DNA of 64,000 nt from Adenophora triphylla var. japonica (Eukaryota; Streptophyta; Magnoliopsida; Asterales; Campanulaceae), in contig JAFEMH010002490.1 of NCBI GenBank assembly GCA_022495995.1, forward strand, positions 186,001 through 250,000. Direction: 5' to 3'. A program made the translations under genes and the position numbers. Positions 34,936 to 47,190 of the stretch are shown here, one piece after another. Position 1 is the stretch's first letter, and each line of letters starts with the position of its first letter. The notes below the pieces were generated by a model that ran no database searches, was not told where the DNA came from, and worked only from the letters and a program-made list of their open reading frames with translations.

Positions 34936-35230
34936 TTACATCATTAATGATCTTTGGGACATGAAGCACCATGCCAATACCAGTCTTAAACAAACTGCAA
35001 GGCAATAAGATTTAACGTTGAGAACCAAAGAAACAGAGCTTATGAGTTCACAAGGAAACGCCAACTGAACATCACGAGTAACACGAACATGGAATAGATG
35101 CAAGATCCGGAACCCGAGCCCCTTTACAATTTTGCACTTATAAAGACGAGACCATGGCAGCCGGGAAACACTCTGAGCATTATTCTTGGACTTACCCCAC
35201 CAAATCGAAGTCATAAAGATTGTCAACAAG
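34936..35230 (-). pseudogene. L1-type LINE ORF2 fragment
   Basis: The minus strand reads TSIWWGKSKNNAQSV, then LPWSRLYKCKIVKGLGFRIL and HLF. This matches the plant L1 pattern WWG-x-S ... W-x2-L-x3-K-x2-GGLGFR-x-L downstream of the polymerase domain. Further downstream, pieces in other frames still resemble the following region. Both ends are lost and it is not functional. Confidence 0.65.
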
Positions 35231-35586
35231 GAGGTCATGAAGATTAATGCTAAATAAAATAGATAGCAAACACTCTCAACAAGGAGATAATTCAATAGGC
35301 TATTAATAATGAGAGAAATCAAAAGACATTCAATAAATGCAGGAAAACAAACAAACATTCAAACGAAAACAACCGAAAGCAAGAAAGGGAGGCTTTAACA
35401 AAGAAGAATTAAGGAAAAACAGAAAGAAAAAAAAACACAAAATCCAAATTGTTTGAATAATCTAACAATCCCCATAAAAATTAAAAGATTAAAGAACGAG
35501 ATCACAAGAATGCAACAATGGCAGAGAGAGAGAAGGGATGTTGAAGGTAGTTTTTTAATGATTAAAATTGCTAAAAATATAAATTT

Positions 35587-36455
35587 TGTTATAAAACTGA
35601 AGAACTAAGGGTAAAATTATAGAACTATTTTATTTCAACACTATTATAGGAGAAGTATACAAGAGAGAAAGATAGAAGTCAGGAAATTAGATACCTAAAA
35701 TAAAAACTAAGGCCTACTATTTATAGATGAAAATTTTCTTCCTCTATAAGCTTCCATAAGGATAAACACTATCCTTTAGTACCAAAGTGGCCTTGGCCCA
35801 ATGGTATGTTGGTGGCTTTCCGAAGGGGAAGTCACCGGTTCGATTCCCCTCAAGGGGAATCTCTGTGGTTTAATTCCTTCCTTGGGTTTCAGGATCCTTT
35901 GGAGCCCAAGCACATCCGTGCGATTAAGGAAGCGGCATTCTTTGGGCTTGTATCCTCGGTGTGGGGAGTTCGAATCTTGGCGGGAGCTGGAGCGCCAATG
36001 GTGTTGTAAGAGTGATGTAATTGCCTCGGCGGAAGCGGTGAGCGACAATTGGTGATGTAAGAATGATGTAAATGCCTTGTAGGAGGGCTCCCTTGGGGCT
36101 CTGGAGTATAAGGGGTACTGGCACCCTGGCTGCATAGGGCACATCCCGCGATTTACCTCCGCCGATACCGAGGGGCCGGTGCACAGTGTGGTCCAGATTA
36201 GTCCGTGAAGGCCGGGAACCCTGGGTATCAAAAAAAAAAACTATCCTTTAGTAAGTCTTCCCTTGTAATCTTCCTGAAGATATTTACAAAGCTTCATTTG
36301 TAATCTTCCCTAAATATATTAAGAAAGCTTCCCTAGTAAGCTTTCTTGAAAATATTTACAAGCTTCCCTAGTAAGCTTAACGAAAGCTTATATTGCAAAG
36401 CTTCTCTTGTAAGCTTTCTGTACAAATGATATCTACACAATAATATATTATAACA
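35587..36455 (-). mobile_element. Copia element D, left LTR (3' LTR), carrying a SINE
   Basis: Runs TGTTATAAAACTG ... ATTATAACA, and its ends match the LTR at 40824-41496. Without the SINE and its duplicated site it is about 397 bp. A polypurine tract (read on minus AAGGGGGAG) abuts it at 36456, which puts the element on the minus strand. Confidence 0.88.
35782..36239 (+). mobile_element. tRNA-derived SINE (458 bp) with poly-A tail
   Basis: The head has pol III promoter boxes: A box TGGCCCAATGG (35794-35804) and B box GGTTCGATTCC (35837-35847), 32 bp apart as in a tRNA gene. It ends in a run of A. The 14-bp target duplication ACTATCCTTTAGTA lies at 35768-35781 and 36240-36253. The body has internal repeats (gtgatgtaattgcc / atgatgtaaatgcc) and no coding role; overlapping frames on both strands are by-products. 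Confidence 0.9.
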
Positions 36456-37783
36456 CTCCCCCTTGTATGTCCATTGCTAAGTAACATGCCTAATTAAAAC
36501 CTTACTAGAGAAAAACCATATGGGATAAAAACTCTAGTGAAGTAAAAAGAGCAAATGATCCCTTAGCTACATAATGATCCCCAAGAACGAAACATTACTC
36601 AAGATCTCTTAGTCGCCTCGATAAATAACATACATCTGCATAGCCAACAAGTTGTGATCCACAATTATATGAATAAAATAAGCCCATCTCAGTAGTTCCT
36701 CAGAGATAAAGAAATATGTGGTTAATTTAATTCCAATGTCTTTGGGTTGGATTGGAACTATATCTTACTAATAAATTGATCGAGAATGCAATATCAGGTC
36801 TTGTATTATTAGCGAGGTACATTAATGCACCAATGGCACTAAGATCTGATACTTCTGGACCAAGGTTTTTTTTCATTATTCTCTTTGGGTCGAAACATGT
36901 CCTTTTTCACATCAAGTAATCGAACAACCATTGAGGTACTCAATGGATGTGCTTTGTCTAGATTGAAACGTTTCCTGACCTTTTATGTATAGGTTGATTG
37001 ATGAACAAGTATACCTTGTTTCAGATACTCGATCTGTAGGCCGAGACAAAACTGTCTTTCCTAGATCTTTCATCTCAAATTCTTTCTTTAAATAATTAAA
37101 AACTATTAAAAGATCTTCTGGACTTACAATAATAATGAGATCATCAACATATACATCAATTATAACAAATCCTGAAACATATTTTCTAATGAAAATACAT
37201 GGATAAATAGGATCATTCTTGTATCCTTCTTTCACCAAGTATTCACTGAGACGGTTATACCACATCCGTCTAGATTGTTTTAAACCATACAAAGATCTTT
37301 GTAATTTAATAGAACAAAATTCCCGAGAATCAGAACTGCATGCATCAGACATCTTGAATCCTTTTGGGATTCTCATATAAATATCATTGTCAAGTCTTCC
37401 ATATAAATATATAGTGACAACATCCGTTAAATGCTTATCAAGCTTTTCATGTATTGTTAGACTAATGAGATAGCGAAATGTAATTACATCCACCACCAGA
37501 GAATATGTCTCCTCATAATCAATTTCAGGTCTTTGCGAAACCCTTGTGCGACAAAACGTGCTTTATATCTTATTACCTTACCTTCTTCATTTCATTTTCG
37601 TACAAAGACCCATTTGTACCCTATTGGTTTTACACCTTCAGGTATACGGACTACATGTCCAAATACTTCACGCTTCTCAAGTGAGTTTAATTCTATTTGA
37701 ATTACATCTTTCCATTTTGGCCGATCATTTCTGTATCGACACTCTTCGATACACCTAGGTTCAAGATCCTCATTATTTTTCAT
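36456..37783 (-). pseudogene. Copia element D reverse transcriptase and RNase H start, broken
   Basis: On minus, from 37783: RPKWKDVIQIELNSLEKREV and VKPIGYKWVFVRK begin reverse transcriptase. After a frame break come LYGRLDNDIYMRIPKGFKM, SLYGLKQSRRMWYNRLSEYL and the catalytic YVDD box in VIIDVYVDDLIII (about 37150). A later frame gives IGALMYLANNTRPDIAF and QLVGYADVCYLS, the start of RNase H, which then stops short of the polypurine tract. Several frameshifts and stops mean it is dead; it once encoded the replication polymerase of the element. Confidence 0.9.
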
Positions 37784-38146
37784 AACATTTAGCGCTATAT
37801 TATATGCAAAAATACTGTCGACAATTATTTCCTCTCGGTTCCATCATTTTCCTATACAGACATAACTAATAGAGATCTCATCATTCTCAATTATTTCAGG
37901 TACCTGAATTTCTTCCTGAAGTATTTGATCAGATATGTCATATATCTCTTCAGGAGATTCAGTTACCTCGACGGGACTTTTCTCATAATTTGCTCATTTT
38001 CTCTTTCGAGGATTTTTATCTTTGAAACCGATAAGCCTTCCACATTTCAGTCATGGTTTAGATTCATTTACGGATTGTCCAATCGGGACATCAATCCGTA
38101 TAGAAGCATTTATAACTGGAACATGTGATTTGTCACTCTTTTTAGG

Positions 38147-39447
38147 TCAGTAAATGCGTCTAGCAATTGATTTGCTATTTCTTGCAAAAGTTATTTTCTT
38201 TTGAACTTCTAGTTCACATTGATTTGTATGAGGATCAAGATGATATTGCAATGTATTCCACTTTATTTCTTTTTCCAGTTTATTATTTTCTCCCCCTAAC
38301 GTTGGGAAAACTTTTTTATCAAAATGACAGTCGGCAAAACGTATCGTAAATAGATCTCTTATAAATGGTTCAAGATATCTTATAATAGAATGAGAATCAT
38401 ACCCAACATATATCCCCAATCTCCGTTTGGGTCCCATCTTGATGCGTTGTGGTGGAGCAATTGGAACATATACCGCACATCCAAATATTCTCAGATGAGA
38501 AATATTTAGCTCCTGACCATAAGCCAATTGTAATGGAGAGAACTTATGATAACTCGATGACAAGATGCGTACAAGTGAAGCTGCATGTAAAATTGCAAGT
38601 CCCCAAGCTACGACAGGTAGCTTTGTTCTCATAAGTAATGTTCTAGATATTAACTGAATTCGTTTAATAAACGATTCAACTAAACCATTTTGTGAATGAA
38701 CATAAGCAATAATATGTTCAATATCTATTCCAATAGATACACAATAGTTATTACAAGTCTCAAATGTAAATTCACCAGCATTATTAAGGCAAATTGTCTT
38801 GATCACATATTCTGGAAATTGTGATCGTAATTGAATTATCTAAGCGAGCAGTCTTGCAAACTCTAGGTTGTGAGTTGACAATAAACTTACGTGTGACCAT
38901 CTAGTAGATGCATCTACTAAAACCATAAAATATCTGAATGGTACATACGTTGGATCAATCGGTCTAGATATATCACGTTGAAATTGCTCAATTTTTTTTG
39001 GAGATTCAATTCCAACTTTTGCTGGTGATGGCTTAATTATCAATTTTCCTTGAGAGCAGGTAGCACATGAAAATTCATTAGATTGAAAAATATTTCGATT
39101 TTTTTTTCTTAAAATGGATGCCCATGTGAACTTACCACAATTCTCCGTGTCATATTAGAACACGGATGTCCCAACCAATCATGCCATATATTAAAACCAT
39201 TTCTATCAGTAAACTTCTGGTTTACTATTATATGTACTTCAATTGCACTAATCTTTGTATAGTACAATCCAGAGAAAAATACAGGTAACGTTTCTACCAC
39301 ATATATGCTATATGCTACATGATTCAATGTTTTTAATACATAAATATTCCATCTCTCCTTCATTAGTTGTCTCAATACGATATCCATTTTCACGAATATC
39401 TTTAAAGCATAGTAAATTTCTTTGAGACTTAGTTGAGAGTAATGCAT
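38147..39447 (-). pseudogene. Copia element D integrase region
   Basis: The frame 38806-38147 (219 aa) carries the integrase core: LNNAGEFT (family DNAGEFT, with first Asp replaced by Asn), HSQNGLVESFIKRIQLISRTLL (family QNG-AE, with Ala replaced by Val), and the C-terminal GPKRRLGIYVGYDS. Upstream, 39043-38840 gives IDPTYVPFRYFMVLVDASTRWSHV. The frame 39447-39109 gives the zinc-binding start NIWHDWLGHP. The frames are separated by breaks. Confidence 0.88.
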
Positions 39448-39778
39448 TTTTTATACCGATTTTGGTTCCACTTGTTAGTACTATGTTAGCTCTTTCGGAG
39501 CCATCAATTATTTTTGTACTATCACATATTGTACTAACATTAGCATCATTTACTATCACATGAGAGAATTACTTTTTATTTTTGAGTATGTATGTGTTGA
39601 TTCAGTGTTTGCAAGACACACATCATCATCTCTGCTAGCCATTTACTCTTTTAAAAAATAAGAGGAATAAAATATAAGAAAATACATATATTTACATGCA
39701 AAAGTTAACTATGATACAACACACATTGAAATAAAACACACTAAATTAAAATATTACAAGCTAGAGACTTTAATTATT

Positions 39779-40720
39779 CTAGGTTTCTCCACCATCAAGC
39801 ATGTAATCATCCCCCTCTGAATTGAGAAAATATGATAAATCCAGATGTGTATTTGTAGATGGGTCTTGATTCACTAGTTCATTTTCGTAGACAAAATTTG
39901 TTTCAACATATTTTCCTTTATTAAACATTGATTCTTGATACAGTTTAACAAGATGTTTATGTGTAAGCCAGGTACGAGCCCAATGGCATTTCATTCCGCA
40001 CCGATAACATAAATTCTCAACTTTTATCGGATGCTCATATTGTCTATCTCTCTCTGATGATTTTTCTTTATTATTTTCTCTACTCCACTTCAGGTGGCGA
40101 GATATATTTCCATCATTATTGGGGTGATTATCGTTATGATATTGATTATAAAATCTTCCCCTACCATGGTCACGTCCACGACCACGACCATGTCCTCGAC
40201 CTCTCCCAGTATTATCATATATACCCGCGTTCAATTCAAGGAACTGAGTGGAACCAGTGGGGCGGGCTTCGTGGTTTTTGAATAAGATCTCATTATTTTT
40301 CTCAGCTACAAGAAGAATTGAGATCAATTCGGAATACCTTTTAAAACCTTTTTCTCGATATTGTTGCTGCAGGAGCATATTCGATGCATGAAAAGTGGAG
40401 AAAGTTTTTTCTATCATATCATTATCAGTAATTTTTTCACCACATAATTTTAACTGTGATGTAATTTAAAACATTGCAGAATTATATTCACTTATGATTT
40501 TAAAATCTTGAAAGCGTAAATGAATCCACTCGTAGTGTGCTTCTGGGAGAACAACAAATCTTTGATGATCATACCTTTCTTTTTAATTGTCCCAAAATAC
40601 GAATGGATCTTTTAGGATGAGGTATTTTGTATTCAGTTCTTCGTGGACATGGTGTCGGAGAAAAATCATTGCCTTAACACGTTCTTGTATTGATACATTA
40701 TTTTCTTTCTTGATGGTATC
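39779..40720 (-). pseudogene. Copia element D gag with damaged zinc knuckle
   Basis: The frame 40417-39779 (212 aa) has EKTFSTFHASNMLLQQQYRE and KRYSELISILLVAEKNNE, both typical of copia gag. A Gly/Arg-rich RNA-binding stretch follows, then CYRCGMKCHWARTW. The expected C-x2-C-x4-H-x4-C knuckle has Trp in place of the last Cys. Upstream gag sequence (to about 40720) continues in another frame. Confidence 0.85.
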
Positions 40721-40823
40721 TCCAAGACCCATGGCATCTAAATGAATTTATGCATTGATACCATACCTACTTCTGTGACAATAGCTTAGGATGTGGAAAT
40801 AAAACGAAGTCGTGCAGATAGCG

Positions 40824-41496
40824 TGTTATAAAACTGAAGAACTAAAAGCAATATTATAGAACTATTTTATTTCAATACTATATAGGAGAAGTATACAAGA
40901 GAGAAAGATAGAAGTCAGGAACTTCTAAGATATCTAAAATAAAAACTATGACCTACTATTTATACATGAAAAATGGCTTCCTCTATAAGCTTTCACATGG
41001 ATAAACACTATCCTTTAATAATACTTTCTTTGTAAGCTTCTTGAAGATATTTACAAATCTTCCCCGAAAATATTAACAAAGCTTCCCTAGTAAGCTTCTT
41101 TGAAAATATTTACAAAACTTCCCTAATAAGTTTCGCGAAAGCTTCTCCTCTAAAGCTTCTCTTGTAAGCTTTTGATCCAAAGGATATCAACACAATAATA
41201 CTCCCTCCGTCCATTTACTTGGTTCACATTTACTGTTCTTACGTAAATTAAGGAGGAAATATTATATTAAAAGTGTTGTGAGTGTGAAAATAAAATAGGA
41301 GAGAGAATGAGTGGAGGGAATAGTAAATTATAATAGTGTTGTGAGTATTAAAATAATGTAGGAGAGAGAATGAGTGGAGGGAATAGTAAAGATTCTTTTC
41401 CATTTTAGGTAAGAAACAAAGTGTGAAGTAAGTATGTGGACGCCCAAAATAGAAAGTGTGAAGTATGTAAATGGACGGAGGGAGTATATTATAACA
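40824..41496 (-). mobile_element. Copia element D, right LTR (5' LTR), carrying a Stowaway
   Basis: Starts TGTTATAAAACTG and ends TATTATAACA, with a MITE at 41201-41484. The flanks AATTT (35582-35586) and AATTC (41497-41501) match at four of five bases, a likely decayed target duplication. A primer-site-like TGGTATCAATGC on minus lies about 60 bp inside rather than directly adjacent. Confidence 0.85.
41201..41484. mobile_element. Stowaway MITE (284 bp) in an LTR of copia element D
   Basis: CTCCCTCCGTCCATTTACTT ... AATGGACGGAGGGAG with TA on both sides. The sister LTR has the unbroken site cacaataatatattataaca. Confidence 0.92.
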
Positions 41497-41593
41497 AATT
41501 CGAGTGATTAATATTAAAGAATTCATTCACAGTTTCACAACCAAAGAATTATTACCAATAAAACCCAGGCCTTTTCAAATAAGGTTAATGGTC

Positions 41594-43212
41594 GGGAAAA
41601 TATAAAAATATGCCCCTGTAATTAGGTTAAGGATGCAGATATGCCTTTATACAAGTTAATTGTCATATTAACCCCCGTAATTAAGAAAAATGTGTGAAGA
41701 TTAGGACACCGTTATCTTTCCGTCCAAAATTTCGTTAAATCTGCCTATTTGGCTTGCTAATGTCATAAAAATACTGACATGGCACTAGACTTGGTCAAAA
41801 TTAGCGAATGTAAAAATAGAATGGAAGAAATTGTAAAATAACAAACTATAGACCCTAAAAATTGAAAAATTAAGTTACAAAGGCCCCCTCCAAATCATTA
41901 TAAACTCATCAACCAATTTAGAGTTAAAAAAAAAGGAAACATGACTTCTTCTTCCCACCCACACCCATTCTTCCCCACCTCATAGCCATCACCACCCCCT
42001 CTATGGCCGCCACTGCCAGCCCACATCGCCCGTCTCTGATTATCGTCATCCCCACCCCTCGTTACTATTCTTCACTCTTACTATTTGTCTTCATCTCTCT
42101 TTCAAATTCATTTTTTGGTTCACAATGGAACCCAGAGATCTGGGAATTTTTAAAGGTATTTTGTTAGTTGAAACTTGATTTTGGATTTGGTTCACAATGT
42201 AACTCAAATATGTGATTTTAAAGATATTTTTGTTGCTAGTTTGAAGCTTGATTTTGTGTGTGTTTCTTTGGAACCGTGAACTGAACACATGTTTCCACAA
42301 TTGATATGAAATGGTAGAAAATAAATAATAGTTGGGGTTTTTGTTTCTTCTTTGTCCGAATCAGTGTAAGATTCTTGGTTAGTAATGAAATGGGCATGTT
42401 GATATTCACAAAATTATGTTCATTTTGAGAGCCAATCAATTTTCTATAGTTGAACATTGCCATAATATACAATATAAAAGCAAATGGGAGAAAGAGCTAC
42501 ATAAATTCATTGGGCAAATTAAGACTTTGTTTTATTATTGAAGTTATGTTTGATTTTGAAATTGGAAGTGAGTTTTTTGGAAATGAATTGTTGATTTGTT
42601 GTATTTTTCAGAAATTAAGTATGTAATTTCATGGATGGGTTGTTTGAAAATGGTGGATGGTGGTAATGGGGCAGCTTAGTTTGGAGGCGGTGGATAGGTG
42701 AGGTGATGCGAGGTTGTATGGCACGGTGGTGAATAAGTAAAAATTAGAAAGGAAAAAAAAGAAAGGATCTTTTTTTTTTTTTATAGAAAATTAATTCATA
42801 AGAACAATTGTTAAAATAATAAATAAGTTAATGGATATTTGATAGCTTGTTCAGTTTAGTTTTTCTCTTATTTTTTAGGAAAACTAATTTGTAATTGATT
42901 AAGAATAAAATAAGAAAGGTTTTGTTTGAATAATTTTTTTTAGACAAGTTAATTAAAGCAAAAAATAAAAAATAAAAAATCACACTTTAATCCCCTGTTG
43001 ATTTGAATTTCACATGAATGATTCAGTCATCAAAAATTAGTGCCACGTCAGATGAATAGTCAGCAATTCCGTTAAAATTTGGACGAAAAGATGACGGTTT
43101 CCTAATCTCCACACATTTTTCTTAAGTACATGAGTTAATATGGCAATTAAATTTTTATAAGGGCATATATATATTATCAACCTAATTATAAGGATATACT
43201 AGTAACAAACCC
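41594..43212. mobile_element. Foldback (Mutator-like) element with arms of about 160 bp
   Basis: The left arm (about 41594-41775) contains cctgtaattaggttaaggatg and aagaaaaatgtgtgaagattag. The right arm (about 43040-43212) contains their complements. The enclosed 1.2 kb is AT-rich and non-coding. The outermost bases are diverged and no target duplication was found, so borders are approximate. Confidence 0.7.
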
Positions 43213-45126
43213 GTGTGATGCACGTCGATTATATATAGCCATGCATGTATTGAAATAGTAAATCGAAAGACCAAAGTGTGAATACTACTTAAACATTTCG
43301 AAATACTTCCTGAAACAAAACATTCGTAGTAGATTTAGTACTTGAAGAACTATCATCTCCACCGATAACAATATTTCCATCGAATAGTGTTTCACTTCTA
43401 CTTGATCAATACTTTTCAAGATATCTTTCAATAAAAAAATAAAGAAAATTCACATACTAGGCTATTCTCTCCGAAAGTATGCATGCAAACCTTTTTAAAT
43501 CTCTAAAATGAATGTTAAATAATTTTTCAAATTTGCTATTTAATTAAGAGAAAATCTATTTTTTTTAATATTTATTTTAAAATAGAGAGAGTAAAAATAA
43601 AGACTTGCTCGAAGAAATTGAAGCTTATAAAATAGAATCACATATCACCTTTTATAATTTTCTAAAATATTTTTTCACTTTCTTTTTAACCAACCTTTTT
43701 ATCTCCCCTATACTAATTGGGTAATAGTAAGGACACAAAATAATTACAAAAATTTGCTTACAAAATCGTAAATGTAATAATTTTATTATTGTTTTTAATT
43801 AGAGTGTATTGAGTCCATTACAGATGCTATCATAAATATCGTCAATTAATTTCGTTAGCAAGATTTTGTAGACAACTTTTAATCTGCCATCCAAAAATCC
43901 CAAATCAGCTTCAAATAAATTATCTTCACATTTAATGATACTTTTTACTTCCAACACAAAGAAAAATTTAACTTTTTTCTCGTAGTCATCCCATCACCCC
44001 TAAATTATATCTATAAACTAAAAAATAGAGTCATGGCCCCATCCCCCCATTTAGTTTTCTAGGTTTATCGATTTTTAAATTAAAAAGATAACTTTTTATT
44101 TTAAAATATTATTTATATTAGTAACCATTTAAAAAAATTAATGCACCATTTTAAAAATTATTATTCTATAATTAAATTTTATTTAATTTTATGATAACAA
44201 AACATTTAATGAAGTTACAAAATAAAAAAACGAAATACTCTATTTCTATAAAAAAAATATGTCATCATAAATTAAAAAATAATGATCAAGTAATAAAGAA
44301 TTTTATTTTTTAAACAAAGTAGTTAAAAATCGTTAAAAAAAAGCACAAAACAAAGTAGCTAAGTTCAAAGAATAAAAAAGTATCTTCCAATTTTAAGCCT
44401 AGAAATTCGCTAATTTCCAGAAATAAGTTCGTTTAATGAAATTTATAATTTTCAAAGCAAGAAGGTTTTGATTAAAAAAATGTGAAGGAGAATCTTTTGA
44501 TAATATTAGAAAATAGTTTTTTATTTCTTGAAAGATAATATTATAAAACAGTTAATGCAGAGACTTATCACCATTTTAGTTGTATGACTTTTATTGAAAA
44601 GAGCAGTTATCTCCTTACTTTTTTTCTCAATTAAATTATCATCTTGCTTCAAACAAATAAATAAATGAATAAATCTCAATCATCATATTTGCTTAAATTT
44701 GAAATTCTGAACATTTTTCTTTTACTTTTTCAATCATTCATATTTATTTTTTGAAAGTAAAAATTTATATATATTTTTTTAAAGAAAAGATTATTATTTA
44801 TAGTAGTAGCGGTATTTTTTTAAAGCAAAATGAGATTTTGAACTAATAAGCCTAATAATTCGGATCTATAAACCTACAAACATGCATTAATAGTAATTAC
44901 TATATAACATAATGAATTTATTTTTTAAATAAAAAGTACACTATTTTTGCCTCCAAAACTTCCCTTACCCCCCCCCCCCCCCGGCCCTCCCTATAGTCAC
45001 CTATATTATCTCCACATTCATCAATTTTTTTTAAAAAATTAAAATATTTTTCTTTTTTTTTTGACAAAAGTAAAATAGGAAAAATGTCTAACTAATGATC
45101 ATCTATCTCGAAAACATAAGAAACGT
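43213..45126. other. AT-rich intergenic DNA
   Basis: No gene. It is strongly AT-rich with many homopolymer runs, and has a run of 16 C at about 44969-44984. I see no element borders. Confidence 0.4.
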
Positions 45127-45303
45127 AGTTATAATCTAAATATATATTCTTAAATTTTAGACTAAAAGTAAAAAAAAACAAATTAAATATCCATATCTAA
45201 ATTTAAAAATTATCGTCAATACAAAAAAAAACTGTTATTAATTAATAATTATAAAACAATAAATTTAGTCTAAAATTTAAGAATATATATTTAGATTATA
45301 ACT
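45127..45303. repeat. Perfect 40-bp inverted repeat with 97-bp loop
   Basis: 45127-45166 and 45264-45303 are exact reverse complements with no mismatch (outer end agttataatctaaatatat). It could be a small MITE or a recent inversion-duplication. Confidence 0.9.
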
Positions 45304-45897
45304 GTTTAATGAGTTTATTAGACTAAAAATGCGGTATTTTTTTTCAATTTTTCGGAATTAAAAACAATAAATTTTAAAGCTCATTAAAAAATATTTTTTT
45401 AAAGAAATAATGAGAAAACATTCAAATATTGCAACCTAGTCTAGACACCTAGTGTTGATTAATTAATGAAAAAAAAAAATTGCACATTTTCAAAAGTTTT
45501 AAAAGAGTGTGAGTAAAATAGATCATTTTACCACTTTCTATCTACCCATGTTCCAAATTCATTTGTCAAAATCATTTGCTAAAATCATGTGTTAAATCAA
45601 TTTTCACTTTTAACCCCTTAATAGTGACATTTTTGGACTTCAACTTGCCAAATTTAAGAACGACTTTGCTTTAATATATTTATAGATATCTATATTTTCC
45701 CGTTAAAAGAAAAAGGACAAATTACAATTTGATTACCCAACGTTTATCAACTGTTGCAATTTGATTTTCAACATTGAATTTTTTGTATTTTCATTCCCTA
45801 CATTGACATTTTGTCTCAATCCAATGTAAATTTCGTTAAAAACTAACTCTCGTTAAAAATGTTTGCCACGTGCGACACAAATATTTTTAAAAGGGTA

Positions 45898-45916
45898 AAA
45901 TAATAAAATAATAATA

Positions 45917-45962
<46 letters not shown>

Positions 45963-46038
45963 TAATAATAAAATAATAATAAAATAATAATAATAAAAAT
46001 AATAATAATATTAAAATAATAAAATAATAATAATAACA
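45898..46038. repeat. (AAT)n-rich tract
   Basis: About 140 bp of imperfect AAT triplets in the foldback element. Confidence 0.9.
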
Positions 46039-46246
46039 AAAGTTATGGATATTGAAGTTGGAAGGGACCATGGTGCCACAAGGCCCACAAGACCCAAAAT
46101 AATTACAAGAAATTAAACAGTAAATGGTTAATTATATTGACATTTTTTCAGGCATATGATATCACAAAAATAAACAATTTGGTTTTTTAAATTGGCATGT
46201 TCTCCTCGTAGATCTAACAAATCAACTTCTACTTCTATTCTACTAG

Positions 46247-46695
46247 GGGCCTGTTTGATAAAACTGAAAATTAAATTTTGAAAATATAGAGCTAAAAATT
46301 AAGAGCTGAAATTATTAAGTTGCAGAATTTTGAAGACTTATATTTGTTTGATAATGACAAACCACTTACATCTGAATTTTCAGAATTTCAACTCAACATT
46401 TAAAATATTATATGAATAATTTGTATGAAAAGAAAAAATATTTCAACAAAAGGAAGTAACAATAAATAAATAAATAAAATATGTTGATGTGTGGATTTGA
46501 ACTCATTCCCTTTTTTCTCATTCTTTCCACCTCTTACCTTGTTAAGCTACTCCTTGCCCACTTAAAATTAATAGCTTTTTTTAAGACAATCTTAATTATT
46601 TAAGTGATTCAAATTTATCTTACCAAATAAACTTAATTTTTTAATCTCTTAAAGTGTTTTAAATTAAGATCTTAATTTGATTATCAAACAGGCCC
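46247..46695. mobile_element. Tourist-like MITE (449 bp) nested in the foldback element
   Basis: Ends GGGCCTGTTTGATAA ... TTATCAAACAGGCCC form perfect inverted repeats, flanked by TAG at 46244-46246 and 46696-46698. The 3-bp duplication and terminal sequence fit PIF/Harbinger-type Tourist elements. Confidence 0.85.
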
Positions 46696-46833
46696 TAGGC
46701 CCTAGATCACGCACTACATCTCTACTGTTGCATTTCTTTTTATTTTAAATCATAATATATGTATAATTTTTATCCAAAAACTTGATAATTACCCAAACTC
46801 TTCTCTTGCACAATCCGCCAGCCATTGTACTTT

Positions 46834-47190
46834 TATTATTATTATTAATTATTATTATTATTATGATGAATAATATTTTATTATTATTATTATTATTATT
46901 TTATCATTATTATTATTTTATTATTATTATTATTAATTATTAATTATTATTTTATTATTTTATTATTTAATTACTTAATTATTATTTAATTATTATTATT
47001 ATTATTTAATTATTATTATTAGTTAATTTCTTATTATTATTATTTTATTATTTTATTATTATTATTTTTTATTTTTTATTTTATTTATTTTTTTATTATT
47101 TTATTTATTATTATTATTATTATTATTTTATTACTATTATTATTATTTTATTATTATTATATATTTTTTTAATTTTTTTTATTATTATTA
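46834..47190. repeat. (TTA)n-rich tract
   Basis: About 350 bp of imperfect TTA triplets, near the right arm and roughly complementary in composition to the AAT tract near the left arm. Confidence 0.9.

Noticed and set aside
35790..35850. Functional tRNA gene
   Set aside because: A and B boxes are present, but the sequence between and around them does not fold as a complete tRNA and it continues into a SINE body with poly-A and target duplications.
35776..36231. 151-aa minus-strand frame and overlapping plus frames
   Set aside because: They lie entirely within the SINE, which is non-coding; GC-rich composition keeps several frames open.
40740..40823. Primer binding site directly next to the 5' LTR of copia element D
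   Set aside because: TGGTATCAATGC on minus is primer-site-like but about 60 bp from the LTR border I infer, so I did not list it as a feature.
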